Translations under genes and position numbers: made by a program
NCBI RefSeq assembly: GCF_027497255.1
Contig: NZ_CP114903.1
Coordinates: 4,836,001 to 4,900,000 of the forward strand
Reading direction: 5' to 3'
Source of the DNA: Micromonospora sp. WMMD882
Lineage (GTDB): Bacteria > Actinomycetota > Actinomycetes > Mycobacteriales > Micromonosporaceae
DNA: 64,000 nucleotides
Part shown: in pieces, positions 49,093 to 58,077 of the stretch
Position numbering within the stretch: the first letter of the stretch is position 1
Layout of the letters: the number at the start of each line of letters is the position of its first letter
The notes under the pieces: model-generated
What the model was told of the DNA's origin: nothing
The model's input: only the letters and a program-made list of their open reading frames with translations
The model's database searches: none

Positions 49093-50625
49093 ATGGGACG
49101 AGGGCACGTGATAACCGGTGAACTGAAGAGCAAGATCGATCGCATCTGGGATGCCTTCTGGTCGGGCGGCATCTCGAACCCGCTGGAGGTGATCGAGCAG
49201 ATCACCTACCTGCTCTTCATCAAGCGACTGGACGAGATCGAGACGCGGGAGCGGAGGAAGGCCGAGCGCTTCCCGAAGGCCTCCGTGACCCTCCGGTTCG
49301 GCCCTGACCAGGAAGAACTCCGGTGGTCCCAGTTCAAGGACCGGGACCCGGAGACGATGCACAAGATCGTCGCCCACCAGGTTTTCCCGTACCTCCAACA
49401 GCTCGGCAGCGACGGGTCGACCTACTCCCAGCACATGCGGGATGCCCGCTTCACCATCGCCAGCCCGGCCCTGCTCGGTCGGGTGGTCGACATGATCGAC
49501 GAGATCCCGATGGCGGACCGGGACACCAAGGGTGACCTCTACGAGTACATGCTCAGCAAGATCGCTACCGCTGGTCACAACGGGCAGTTCCGTACATCCC
49601 GGCACATCATCCAGCTCATGGTCGAGATGACGGCTCCCACGCCGTCCGACGAGATCTGCGATCCGGCCTGCGGCACGGCCGGCTTCCTCGTGGAGGCCGG
49701 TGAGCACGTCCGGCGGGTCCACCCGGACGCGCTGCACGACGCGGCGCAGCGGCAGCACTTCCACGAGAGCATGTTCCACGGCTTCGACTTCGACAGCACG
49801 ATGCTGCGCATCGGCAGCATGAACATGCTGCTGCACGGCGTGGAGAGCCCCGACATCCGCTACCGCGACTCGCTGGCCGAGAGCGTCAGCAGCGAGTCGG
49901 AGAAGTACTCGCTGATTCTGGCCAACCCGCCCTTCGCCGGCAGCCTCGACTACGAGAGCACGTCCAAGGACCTCCAGCGGATCGTCAAGACCAAGAAGAC
50001 CGAGCTGCTGTTCCTCGCCCTCTTCCTCCGGCTCCTCAAGCCCGGCGGACGGGCCGCCGTCATCGTGCCGGATGGTGTGCTGTTCGGGTCGAGCAAGGCG
50101 CACAAGGAGCTGCGCCGCATGCTGGTCGAGGACCAGAAGTTGGACGGGGTGGTGAAGCTGCCGAGCGGCGCCTTCAAGCCCTACTCCGGTGTCTCGACGG
50201 CGATCCTGCTCTTCACCAAGACCAACAGCGGCGGCACCGACAACGTCTGGTTCTACGAGGTGACCGCCGACGGCTGGAGCCTGGACGACAAGCGCACCCC
50301 GCTGCTACCCGCCGAAAAACTCGGACCGGTGACGGATGTGCCGCTGACCGAGGACGAGCACGCGAAGAACAATCTACCGGACGCCCTGGCACGCTGGTCC
50401 CGCCGCGACGGCGACGAGTTGAACCGGGCGCGGACCGAACAGAGCTTCTGCGTCCCCAAGGCCGAGATTGCCGAACAGGGCTACGACCTCAGCCTCAACC
50501 GCTACAAGGAAGTCGTCCATGAGGACGTTACACACCGTTCGCCGCTCGACATCCTCGCCGACCTGGAGCGATTGGAGGCCGAGCTCCAGCAGGGGATCTC
50601 CGACCTGAAGGGGGCGCTCGGATGA
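49093..50625 (+). CDS. hsdM: Type I restriction-modification methyltransferase subunit
   Basis: This 510-residue N6-adenine methyltransferase subunit has the HsdM N-terminal helical domain ('GELKSKIDRIWDAFWSGGISNPLEVIEQITYLLFIKRLDEIE'), motif I 'ICDPACGTAGFLVEA' and the catalytic motif IV 'LANPPFAGS' (NPPF). It methylates adenine with HsdS and, with HsdR, forms the nuclease. Length is typical. The ATG at 49093 is used; GTG 49108 within it is an alternative. hsdS begins in its stop codon (ATGA). Confidence 0.95.
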   Translation: MGRGHVITGELKSKIDRIWDAFWSGGISNPLEVIEQITYLLFIKRLDEIETRERRKAERFPKASVTLRFGPDQEELRWSQFKDRDPETMHKIVAHQVFPYLQQLGSDGSTYSQHMRDARFTIASPALLGRVVDMIDEIPMADRDTKGDLYEYMLSKIATAGHNGQFRTSRHIIQLMVEMTAPTPSDEICDPACGTAGFLVEAGEHVRRVHPDALHDAAQRQHFHESMFHGFDFDSTMLRIGSMNMLLHGVESPDIRYRDSLAESVSSESEKYSLILANPPFAGSLDYESTSKDLQRIVKTKKTELLFLALFLRLLKPGGRAAVIVPDGVLFGSSKAHKELRRMLVEDQKLDGVVKLPSGAFKPYSGVSTAILLFTKTNSGGTDNVWFYEVTADGWSLDDKRTPLLPAEKLGPVTDVPLTEDEHAKNNLPDALARWSRRDGDELNRARTEQSFCVPKAEIAEQGYDLSLNRYKEVVHEDVTHRSPLDILADLERLEAELQQGISDLKGALG

Positions 50626-51818
50626 CGACACTTGCGGTCTCGAAACTCGCCGATGTCGCTTCAATCAATCCAAAGCTGGTCGAACGTCCGGAGCCCGAAG
50701 ATGTCGTCTCGTTCGTTCCCATGTCGGCGGTCGATGCCGAGACAGGAGCCACCGGAAGCGGTGAGGACCGCCTATTCGGTGAAGTGAGCAAGGGTTACAC
50801 CTTATTCGCAAACCAAGACATTCTAGTTGCCAAGATCACGCCTTGCTTCGAGAACGGGAAGATTGCTCAGGCTTGCCTCTCTCGGCCGACTGGAGTGGGA
50901 TCAACCGAGTTCCATGTGGTCAGGCCGAAGGGCTCCGCGCTCGATGCGCGATACCTACTGCATTTTTTGCGCAGGCCAGCGATCCGAGCGTCTGGCGAGC
51001 GGCGCATGACCGGGAGTGCTGGGCAACGGCGGGTGCCAGAAGCCTTTTTAGCCAACCTTGCTATCCCGACTCCTTCACTAAGCGAACAGCAGAGGATTGC
51101 CCAGGCCCTGGATCGAGCAGACGAGCTGCGCACCAAGCGCCGCGAAGCCCTGGCGCACCTCAACGACCTCACTCAGTCGATCTTCCTCGACACGTTCGGT
51201 GATCCGACTCACAATCCGCGCGCTTGGCCAATAACCCGGATCGGCTTGGTAGCGGAAGTGCAGGGTGGACTTCAACTCAGCGGTTCCCGCTCGAAGCACC
51301 CAGTCGAAGTGCCGTACCTGCGAGTCGCAAATGTTCACCGCAGTCGCCTCAACCTAACTGAAATCAAAACGCTTCGAGCTTCACATTCGGAAATCAGCCG
51401 AACCTCCCTAAGGGATGGAGACTTGCTTATCGTTGAAGGTCACGGAAATCCAGAAGAGATTGGCCGAGCCGCTCTATGGAATAATTCCATCAGTCCGTGC
51501 GTCCATCAGAACCACCTGATTCGAGTGAGGTTTGATCCGGAAGTCATTCTCCCTTCTTTTGCATCTTACTTTGTCAACTCGATAGGCGGGCGGCAACACT
51601 TACTGCGAGCAGGTAGAACCACTTCCGGACTAAACACCATCAGCGTTTCCGATGTCCGTTCGACGCCGATCGCCACACCACCGCTCAATCTTCAGAACGC
51701 CTTTACTGACCGGATCGAAGAGGTTGACGTCTTGCGGACGGCACATCTGGCGAGCCTGGCCGAGATGGATGCGCTGTTCGCTTCGTTGCAGGATCGGGCT
51801 TTTCGGGGGTTGCTGTGA
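50622..51818 (+). CDS. hsdS: Type I restriction specificity subunit
   Basis: This 398-residue specificity subunit has two target-recognition domains (about 1-155 and 200-370) and conserved helical regions between and after them ('EQQRIAQALDRADELRTKRREALAHLNDLTQSIFLDTFGDP', 'QNAFTDRIEEVDVLRTAHLASLAEMDALFASLQDRAF'). Its two recognition domains set the split DNA target. GC content is visibly lower than in hsdM and hsdR, as often seen where TRDs are exchanged. The gene overlaps hsdM (ATGA) and is followed by hsdR after 43 bp. Confidence 0.93.
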   Translation: MTTLAVSKLADVASINPKLVERPEPEDVVSFVPMSAVDAETGATGSGEDRLFGEVSKGYTLFANQDILVAKITPCFENGKIAQACLSRPTGVGSTEFHVVRPKGSALDARYLLHFLRRPAIRASGERRMTGSAGQRRVPEAFLANLAIPTPSLSEQQRIAQALDRADELRTKRREALAHLNDLTQSIFLDTFGDPTHNPRAWPITRIGLVAEVQGGLQLSGSRSKHPVEVPYLRVANVHRSRLNLTEIKTLRASHSEISRTSLRDGDLLIVEGHGNPEEIGRAALWNNSISPCVHQNHLIRVRFDPEVILPSFASYFVNSIGGRQHLLRAGRTTSGLNTISVSDVRSTPIATPPLNLQNAFTDRIEEVDVLRTAHLASLAEMDALFASLQDRAFRGLL

Positions 51819-51861
51819 TGTGAGATGCTGACCGGCTGTCCACTGTGGGGGGTAGACGTCG

Positions 51862-54800
51862 ATGAGCAACTTCGGGTTCCTGCGGGCCGAGTGGCCCGAC
51901 CTGCTTGACGAGGCCCGGCGGGCCGAGCGGCTTGCCGTCGCCGACCCCCGGGGCTCGTGCTTCTATGCCCGGCGCACGCTGGAGCTGGCGCTGGGCTGGC
52001 TCTTCGACGCTGACGCGACGCTTCGGCGGCCGTACCGGAACGACCTCTCCGGAAAGATCCACGAGCCGACGTTGCGGAACCTGGTCGGGCCCGGCATCCA
52101 GGCCAAGATGAACGCCATCCGCAAGCAGGGCAACCTCGCCGTGCACGAGCGCACCGAGGTGAGGGATCGGGACGCGGTGGCCGTCCTGCGGGAGCTGTTC
52201 CACGTCACGTACTGGATCGCCCGCCGCTACACCCGCGACCCGGCGCACGTGCCGCCGGGCGCGCTCGCCTTCGACCCGGAGCTGATCGAGCGGCGGGACG
52301 CCTCCGAGGTGCGGCGGCAGACCCAGGCCGAGCTGAAGGAGCTCGCCGAGCGGCTCGCCGCCCGGGATGCGGCGCTGGCCGTCGAACGGGAGAAGTCCGC
52401 CACCCTCGACGCCGAGCTGACGAAGCTGCGTACCGAGATCGCCGCCGCGAAGGCCGCCAACGAGGCGCGCGCCGACGACCACGACTACGACGAGGCGCAG
52501 ACCCGGAAGCTGCTGATCGATCTGCTGCTCGCCGAGGCCGGTTGGCGGCTCGACGGGCCGGACGACCGCGAGCGCAGGGTGACCGGCATGCCCAACCGCA
52601 GCGGCGCCGGGTTCGCCGACTACGTGCTGTGGGGTGACGACGGCAAGCCGCTCGCCGTGGTCGAGGCCAAGGCCGCCCGCAACGACCCGACCGTCGGCCA
52701 GCAGCAGGTCAAGCTGTACGCCGACCGGCTGGAGCACGAGTACGGCCAGCGGCCGGTGATCTTCTTCACCAACGGCTACGAGACGTGGCTGTGGGACGAC
52801 ACCACCTACCCGCCGCGCCAGGTGCAGGGCTTCTACACCAGGGGCGAGCTGGCGCTGCTGGTGCAGCGGCGCACCATCCGCCGGCCGCTCGCGGACGTAC
52901 CGATCAGGCAGGAGATCGTCGAGCGGCCGTACCAGCACCGGGCCATCCGCAAGATCAGCGAGGCGTTCGAGCGGGACCGGCAGCGGCAGGCGCTCGTGGT
53001 GATGGCCACCGGGGCCGGCAAGACCCGGACCGTGATCGCCCTGGTCGACGTGCTGATGCGGGCCAACTGGGTCAAGAACGTGCTCTTCCTCGCCGACCGG
53101 AACGCGCTGGTCAACCAGGCCGTCAACGCGTTCAAGGAGCACCTGCCGCACGTCGCCACGGTCAACCTGGTCGAGGAGCGCGCCGCCGAGGGGCGGGTGT
53201 ACGTCTCGACGTACCCGACCATGATGGGCCTGATCAACCAGACCGCAAGTGGCGGACGGCGCTTCGGGCCCGGCTTCTTCGACCTGGTCGTCATCGACGA
53301 GGCGCACCGGTCGGTGTACCAGAAGTACCGGGCGATCTTCTCCTGGTTCGACAGCCTGCTGGTCGGGCTCACCGCGACCCCGCGCAACGACATCGACCGC
53401 AACACCTACAGCCTGTTCCAGCTTGAGGACGGCGTCCCCACCGACAACTACGACCTCGCCGACGCCGTCCGGGAGGGCTACCTCGTGCCGCACCGGGCGG
53501 TCGCCGTGCAGACCGTGTTCCAGCGGGACGGCGTCCGCTACGACGACCTCACCGAGGAGGAGAAGGACGAGTGGGACAGCATCGACTGGGGTGACGACGG
53601 GCCGCCCGACGGCGTCGACGCGCACACCTTCAACCGGCTGTTCTTCAACAAGGACACCGTGGACAAGGTCCTGGAGACGCTGATGACCCAGGGCCGCCGG
53701 GTGGCCGGCGGCGACCGGATCGGCAAGACGATCATCTTCGCCAGGAACTACGAGCACGCCAGGTTCATCTGGGAACGGTTCGACCAGTCCTACCAGATGT
53801 ACGGCGGGCACCACGCGCAGATCATCACCCACCGGACAAAGTACGCGCAGAGCCTCATCGACGACTTCTCCCAGCCGGAGAAGGACCCGCACATCGCCAT
53901 CTCGGTGGACATGCTCGACACCGGCGTCGACGTTCCCGAGGTCGTCAACCTGGTCTTCTTCAAGGTCGTACGGTCGAAGTCGAAGTTCCTCCAGATGATC
54001 GGCCGGGGCACCCGGCTCCGCAGGGACCTCTACGGCCCGGGTCGGGACAAGCAGGACTTCCTGATCTTCGACTGGTGCCAGAATTTCGAGTTCTTCAACG
54101 AGAACCCGGAACGGGCCAGCGGAAAGGTCGGCGAGTCGCTGACCGAGCGGCTGTTCAAGGCCAAGCTCGACCTGATCCTCCGCCTCGACCAGCGCCTCCC
54201 CGCCGACGCCGGCCCGGAGACCACCGTCGACGGCACCCGGAGCGAAGCCGGCCTGCGCTGGGACCTCGCCCGCGAGCTGCACGGCCGCGTCGAGGGCATC
54301 CAGCTCGACAACTTCGTCGTACGCCCCCGGCGGAGACTGGTCGAGGACTACCGCGACTTCACCCGCTGGCACCGGCTCACCCCGGACGCCGTCGACCAGA
54401 TCGGCGGCAGCCTCGCCAATTTGCCCACCGCCGTACGCGACGACGACGAGGCCGCCAAACGGTTCGACCTGATGGTGCTCCGCCTCCAGCTCGGCCAGCT
54501 CCAGGTGGTGCCCGACTACCAGCGCCTGCGCGGGAACGTCCAGCAGATCGCCGCGACCCTGCTCGGCCAGACCAGCATCCCCGCCGTACGCGCGCAGCAG
54601 CAGCTCCTCGACCAGGTGGCCGGGGACGAATGGTGGCAGGACGTCACCCTGCCGATGCTGGAGTCGATGCGTCGCCGGCTGCGCGGGCTGGTCCGGCTGA
54701 TCGAACGGGCCAGACAGGCCATCGTCTACACCGACTTCAGCGACGAGCTGGGCGAGGTCTCCGTCGTCTCGCTCAGGGACCTCAGCATCGGTACGGACAC

Positions 54801-55275
54801 CGAACGCTTCGCGGCCAAGGCCCGCCGGTACCTGGACGAGCACCGGGACCACCTGGCGTTGCAGAAGCTCCGCCGCAACAAGCAGCTCACCGCCGCCGAC
54901 CTCGCCGACCTGGAACGGATGCTGGTCGCCAGCGGCGGCGGCCCCGAGGACATCGCGCGGGCCAGCGAGTCGGCCGACGGGCTCGGGCTGTTCGTCCGGT
55001 CACTGGTCGGGCTGGACCGGGACGCGGTCAACGAGGCGTTCAGCGAGTTCCTCGACGGTCGTACCCTCACCGCCGACCAGATCAGCTTCCTCGGCCTGAT
55101 CATCGAGCACCTGACCCGCAACGGCGTGATGGCGCCCGAACGGATCTACGAGTCCCCGTTCAACGACATCGCCCCCGCCCCGGAGGAGATCTTCCCGGAC
55201 GCCGACGTGGCCCGCCTGATCGCCATCATCAACTCCGTCCGCGACACCGCCGACCCCACCCAGGCGGCGGCCTAG
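51862..55275 (+). CDS. hsdR: Type I restriction endonuclease subunit (EcoEI-like)
   Basis: This 1137-residue motor-nuclease has an N-terminal DUF4145-like helical domain ('FYARRTLELALGWLF', 'MNAIRKQGNLAVHE'), a coiled coil (about 150-205), a PD-(D/E)XK nuclease domain ('GFADYVLWGDDGKPLAVVEAKAA'), a SF2 helicase (Walker A 'MATGAGKTRTVIAL', DEAH 'VIDEAHRS', 'GLTATP', motif VI 'IGRGTRLRRDL') and a C-terminal HsdR-binding region. The DUF4145 start and DEAH type fit the EcoEI (type IB) subfamily. It translocates DNA and cuts at a distance. No frameshift is seen, so the system appears functional. Confidence 0.95.
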   Translation: MSNFGFLRAEWPDLLDEARRAERLAVADPRGSCFYARRTLELALGWLFDADATLRRPYRNDLSGKIHEPTLRNLVGPGIQAKMNAIRKQGNLAVHERTEVRDRDAVAVLRELFHVTYWIARRYTRDPAHVPPGALAFDPELIERRDASEVRRQTQAELKELAERLAARDAALAVEREKSATLDAELTKLRTEIAAAKAANEARADDHDYDEAQTRKLLIDLLLAEAGWRLDGPDDRERRVTGMPNRSGAGFADYVLWGDDGKPLAVVEAKAARNDPTVGQQQVKLYADRLEHEYGQRPVIFFTNGYETWLWDDTTYPPRQVQGFYTRGELALLVQRRTIRRPLADVPIRQEIVERPYQHRAIRKISEAFERDRQRQALVVMATGAGKTRTVIALVDVLMRANWVKNVLFLADRNALVNQAVNAFKEHLPHVATVNLVEERAAEGRVYVSTYPTMMGLINQTASGGRRFGPGFFDLVVIDEAHRSVYQKYRAIFSWFDSLLVGLTATPRNDIDRNTYSLFQLEDGVPTDNYDLADAVREGYLVPHRAVAVQTVFQRDGVRYDDLTEEEKDEWDSIDWGDDGPPDGVDAHTFNRLFFNKDTVDKVLETLMTQGRRVAGGDRIGKTIIFARNYEHARFIWERFDQSYQMYGGHHAQIITHRTKYAQSLIDDFSQPEKDPHIAISVDMLDTGVDVPEVVNLVFFKVVRSKSKFLQMIGRGTRLRRDLYGPGRDKQDFLIFDWCQNFEFFNENPERASGKVGESLTERLFKAKLDLILRLDQRLPADAGPETTVDGTRSEAGLRWDLARELHGRVEGIQLDNFVVRPRRRLVEDYRDFTRWHRLTPDAVDQIGGSLANLPTAVRDDDEAAKRFDLMVLRLQLGQLQVVPDYQRLRGNVQQIAATLLGQTSIPAVRAQQQLLDQVAGDEWWQDVTLPMLESMRRRLRGLVRLIERARQAIVYTDFSDELGEVSVVSLRDLSIGTDTERFAAKARRYLDEHRDHLALQKLRRNKQLTAADLADLERMLVASGGGPEDIARASESADGLGLFVRSLVGLDRDAVNEAFSEFLDGRTLTADQISFLGLIIEHLTRNGVMAPERIYESPFNDIAPAPEEIFPDADVARLIAIINSVRDTADPTQAAA

Positions 55276-55361
55276 CGGTGTGGTTGGTTGGCGACCACCG
55301 GCGGTCTGCGCCGCGTCTGCTAGGCCAAGCCCGCTTGGCCTAGCGTGACAGGCCTAACGTC

Positions 55362-55652
55362 GTGCCCGAGACCCTTGCCGCGCTGAAGGGCCCGACCACG
55401 GGAGTCGTCAAGCTGCCGCACCATCTCGACTGGTCCGGTCACGCCGAGTACGACCTGAGCCGACCGGCACGCCTCGCGAGCATGTACAGGACGGTACTCA
55501 ACGAGGCGAGCAGCACCGCCGACCTGAACACCTGGCTCGACGCCGGCCTCCTCCGGAAGCTCTGGCCCACCCTCTGGCTGCCACCTCAGCTACGACGGCG
55601 CTGGGAGGAAGCCTTCCCCGCGCTCGTCGAGACCAGCAGGGACGCGGCGTAA
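55362..55652 (+). CDS. Small hypothetical protein, possible orphan antitoxin-like
   Basis: This 96-residue protein ('VVKLPHHLDWSGHAEYDLSRPARLASMYRTVLNEASSTADLNTWLDAGLLRKLWPTLWLPPQLRRRWEEAFPAL') resembles a small gene that I recall often preceding AbiEii-type nucleotidyltransferase toxins in actinomycetes. No such toxin follows here, so it may be an orphan. The recall is not confirmed. GTG 55362 lies 87 bp after the hsdR stop and has no ribosome site. Confidence 0.6.
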   Translation: MPETLAALKGPTTGVVKLPHHLDWSGHAEYDLSRPARLASMYRTVLNEASSTADLNTWLDAGLLRKLWPTLWLPPQLRRRWEEAFPALVETSRDAA

Positions 55653-55840
55653 CGGTGCATCCCTTTCACGAACGGCTCGCCCGAGTCGGGCTCGGGGCCT
55701 CCCATGGGTACGGTTCGTGGAGTGGCGTCGTGAGCTGGCCCAGCCGTAGCTACGAATGCCCGTGGGCCAGTTGATCAGCACGGCCCAAGGGCCCGGCCGG
55801 CATCGATGGATCGGTGCCGGTGAGGGTGGGGTAGTCAGCG

Positions 55841-55868
55841 CCTTTGGAGCTGCCCCAAATCTGGGGCA
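55841..55868. repeat. Dispersed hairpin element, copy 3
   Basis: CCTTTGGAGC plus TGCCCCA-AATC-TGGGGCA, identical to copy 2 and 20 bp downstream of the GntR remnant's stop. The preceding 110 bp (55730-55840) also aligns with the segment before copy 2 (about 80% by eye). The gap 55653-55840 contains nothing else. Confidence 0.85.
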
Positions 55869-55887
55869 TGCGGGTGGCGGGTGCCGC

Positions 55888-55983
55888 TCAGGACTTCCGC
55901 TCGGTGACGTACGTCCCGCGCCCCGCGAACGTCGCCACCAGTCCTCGATCCCGGAGCATCCTGATCGCCTCCCGGACGGTCCC
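55888..55983 (-). pseudogene. 3' remnant of a GntR regulator (paralog 3)
   Basis: About 31 codons encode 'GTVREAIRMLRDRGLVATFAGRGTYVTERKS', matching the C-terminal third of the GntR proteins at 47408 and 47848. The first 34 bp of the stop end are identical to those of paralog 2. The N-terminal HTH is missing: upstream sequence is unrelated and runs into the 3' end of the flavin monooxygenase gene. It looks like a truncation at the ars-cluster junction. Confidence 0.85.
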
Positions 55984-56009
55984 ACCAGTTCGTGTTCGAC
56001 CACCCTGCT

Positions 56010-57527
56010 TCAGTGACGTGGGGGCGGGGTGGCGCAGCAGCCGGCGCTCGGTCCGCTGGTCGGGGTGTCGAGGCTGACCAGGGGCAGTGGGGCGGGCGGC
56101 ATGCTGGTGGCGGGGCTGTCGACGGGCGGCCCGGTCGGGGTCGGTCCGCAGCAGCTCCCGGCTCCGGTGGAGTCGGCCGGGTCGCTCGTGCAGACGCCCG
56201 TCTCGGGCAGGTCGAGCTGGACGTCGCGGGCGGCGGCCCAGTCGCCGGCGAGAGCGGCGACGACGGAGCGGACCTGCTCGTAGCCGGTGGCCATGAGGAA
56301 CGTGGGCGCGCGGCCGTAGCTTTTCATGCCGACGGCGTAGTAACCGACCTCCGGGTGGGCGAGCTCGTCGACGCCGTGCGGCGGGACGGTGCCGCAGGAG
56401 TGCTCGTTCGGGTCGATCAGCGGGGCGAGGGCGCGGGTGGCGCCCATGATCGGGTCGAGGTCCAGGCGCAGCTCGGCGGCGATGGAGTGGTCGGGGCGGA
56501 AGCCGGTGGCGGCGACGATCCGGTCCACCGTGACGGATTCCGTACCGCCGTCGGAACGCCGGAAGGAGACGGCGACCCGGCCGCCGCCCGGCGCGGACCC
56601 GGTGGAGGTCGGCGTGGGCGTGGGTCCGGCGGAGGTCGGGGCGGGCGCGGACCCGGCGGAGGTCGGGGTGGGCGTGGGTCCGGGGGAGGTCGGGGTGAGG
56701 GCGTGCACGGAGCAGCCGGTGAGCAGGCGGATCCGGCCGGCGTCGACGTGTTCGCGTAGCCGGGAGCCGAGCGCGCCCCGGGCGGGCAGCTCGTCGGCGT
56801 CGCCGCCGCCGTAGGCGCGGGCCGGGCTGGTGGAGCGGATCGCCCAGGTCACCTCGGTGCCGGGCGCGGCGGCGGCCAGCTCGGCCAGGGAGAGCAGCGT
56901 GTTGGCGGCGGAGTGGCCGGCGCCGACGACGAGGGTGTGCCGGCCGGCGAAGCGGCCCCGGTCGGCGCCGAGCACGTCGGGCAGGGCGTGCTCCAGGTAC
57001 GCGGCCACGTCCGTCTCGCCGTGGGCCGGCAGGCCGGACGCGCCGAGCACGTTGGGCGTGCCCCAGGTGCCGGACGCGTCGATGACGGCACGGGCCAGCA
57101 ACTCCTCGCCGTCGGCGAGGCGGATCAGGAACGGCGTCCGGTCGCGGCCGGGGGTGCGCAGCCGGTCCAGGCCGAGGCGGCTGATCGCGGTCACCCGCGC
57201 GCCGTAGCGCAGGCGCGGCTTGAGCTGCGGCAGCTCCGCGAGGGGCTGGAGGTGGTCGGCGACCAGCTCCGCGCCGGTGGGCAGGGCGTCCTCGGCGGGG
57301 GCGACCCAGCCGGCGTCGTCGAGCAGCCGGCGGGCGGCCGGGTCGACGTCGTACCGCCAGGGGGAGAACAGCCGCACGTGGCCCCACCGCCGCACCGCCG
57401 CGCCGGCGGTGTCGCCGGCCTCCAGGACGAGGAAGGGCAGCTCGCGTTCGTGCAGGTGGGCGGCGGCGGCCAGCCCCACCGGGCCCGCGCCGACCACGAC
57501 GACGGGCAGCTCCTCCAGGACGCTCAT
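56010..57527 (-). CDS. Flavin-dependent monooxygenase/oxidoreductase of the ars cluster (ArsO-like)
   Basis: This 505-residue enzyme has FAD-binding 'VVVVGAGPVGLAAAAHL' (about 8-24), an NAD(P)-binding second Rossmann motif 'TLVVGAGHSAANTLLSL' (about 192-208) and 'AATGFRPDHSI'. It matches FAD monooxygenases next to arsR and resembles ArsO-type proteins. A Pro/Thr/Ser repeat linker (about 275-310) and a Cys-rich tail ('GVCTS', 'GSCCGPT', 'GCCAT') are unusual: they may bind arsenite or metal. ATG 57527 follows AGGAGAG. It is divergent from arsR. Confidence 0.85.
   Translation of the reverse strand: MSVLEELPVVVVGAGPVGLAAAAHLHERELPFLVLEAGDTAGAAVRRWGHVRLFSPWRYDVDPAARRLLDDAGWVAPAEDALPTGAELVADHLQPLAELPQLKPRLRYGARVTAISRLGLDRLRTPGRDRTPFLIRLADGEELLARAVIDASGTWGTPNVLGASGLPAHGETDVAAYLEHALPDVLGADRGRFAGRHTLVVGAGHSAANTLLSLAELAAAAPGTEVTWAIRSTSPARAYGGGDADELPARGALGSRLREHVDAGRIRLLTGCSVHALTPTSPGPTPTPTSAGSAPAPTSAGPTPTPTSTGSAPGGGRVAVSFRRSDGGTESVTVDRIVAATGFRPDHSIAAELRLDLDPIMGATRALAPLIDPNEHSCGTVPPHGVDELAHPEVGYYAVGMKSYGRAPTFLMATGYEQVRSVVAALAGDWAAARDVQLDLPETGVCTSDPADSTGAGSCCGPTPTGPPVDSPATSMPPAPLPLVSLDTPTSGPSAGCCATPPPRH
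56595..56700. repeat. Tandem ~36-bp repeat inside flavin monooxygenase gene
   Basis: The DNA repeats GGTCGGCGTGGGCGTGGGT-type units about three times, coding on the minus strand for the Pro/Thr/Ser/Ala-rich linker (such as PTPTSAGSAP) between two parts of the flavoprotein. It keeps the reading frame. Confidence 0.75.
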
Positions 57528-57602
57528 CACAGGCTCTCCTCGGGTGTGGTGAAGGGGCGGACGCGCGGGACGGCGGACCGGCCCGGCGGCGTCTGTCTCG
57601 AC

Positions 57603-57618
57603 GTCTGTCTAAGCAGAC
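57603..57618. promoter_or_regulatory. Candidate ArsR operator between divergent ars genes
   Basis: GTCTG-TCTAAG-CAGAC lies in the 128-bp space between the flavin monooxygenase start (57527) and arsR start (57656). Repeated GTCTGTCT motifs flank it. The location fits ArsR control of both directions. Confidence 0.55.
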
Positions 57619-57655
57619 ACTTGCACGCTGATTAGAGGGATGTCAACCTAGACGA

Positions 57656-58045
57656 ATGTCGAAACAAGCCGCGCCGCCGACCGTGGTCGACCTGGCCGCC
57701 GACGCGCCCTGCTGCCCCCCGTTGACGCAGGTCCGGGTGCCGGTCGAGACGGCCACGCTGCTCGCGCCCGCGTTCAAGGCGCTCGGTGATCCGGTGCGGC
57801 TGCAACTGATGTCGATGATCGCCTCCGCCGAGGGCGGCGAGGTGTGCGTGTGCGACCTGACCCCGGCGTTCGACCTGACCGGACCGACGATCTCGCACCA
57901 CCTCCGGACGCTGCGCGAGGCGGGCCTGGTGGACGCGGAGCGGCGCGGCACCTGGGTCTACTACCGGGCCCGGCCGGGCGTCCTGCGCCAGTTGGCGGCC
58001 CTGCTCACCGTCGAGCCCCCCGCCGGCTTGACTCGACGAGATTAG
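57656..58045 (+). CDS. arsR: ArsR-family As(III)-responsive repressor
   Basis: This 129-residue winged-helix repressor has N-terminal C19/C20 ('DAPCCPPL') and C64/C66 in 'EVCVCDLTPAFDL', and the HTH 'LTGPTISHHLRTLREAGLV'. C15/C16 plus C55 form the arsenite site in Corynebacterium ArsR, so this protein carries both that pair and the classical CVC motif. Arsenite would release it from the operator. It is divergent from the flavin monooxygenase and lies upstream of the arsenate reductase genes. Confidence 0.92.
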   Translation: MSKQAAPPTVVDLAADAPCCPPLTQVRVPVETATLLAPAFKALGDPVRLQLMSMIASAEGGEVCVCDLTPAFDLTGPTISHHLRTLREAGLVDAERRGTWVYYRARPGVLRQLAALLTVEPPAGLTRRD

Positions 58046-58052
58046 TCAGCAA

Positions 58053-58077
58053 CCATTGAGTCAATGGACGCTGACTC
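58053..58077. promoter_or_regulatory. Operator-like palindromes at the start of the ArsR-ArsC fusion
   Basis: CCATTGA-G-TCAATGG (58053-58067) is a perfect palindrome overlapping the ATG at 58064. It interlocks with GAGTCA-ATGGACGC-TGACTC (58058-58077). Earlier TGACT and AGTCA copies sit at 58029-58048. A protein binding here would block transcription or translation of the fusion gene. Confidence 0.6.

Noticed and set aside
51703..54852. 1049-residue minus-strand frame opposite hsdR
   Set aside because: It is the antisense shadow of hsdR, with Val/Asp/Gly-rich composition and no motif.
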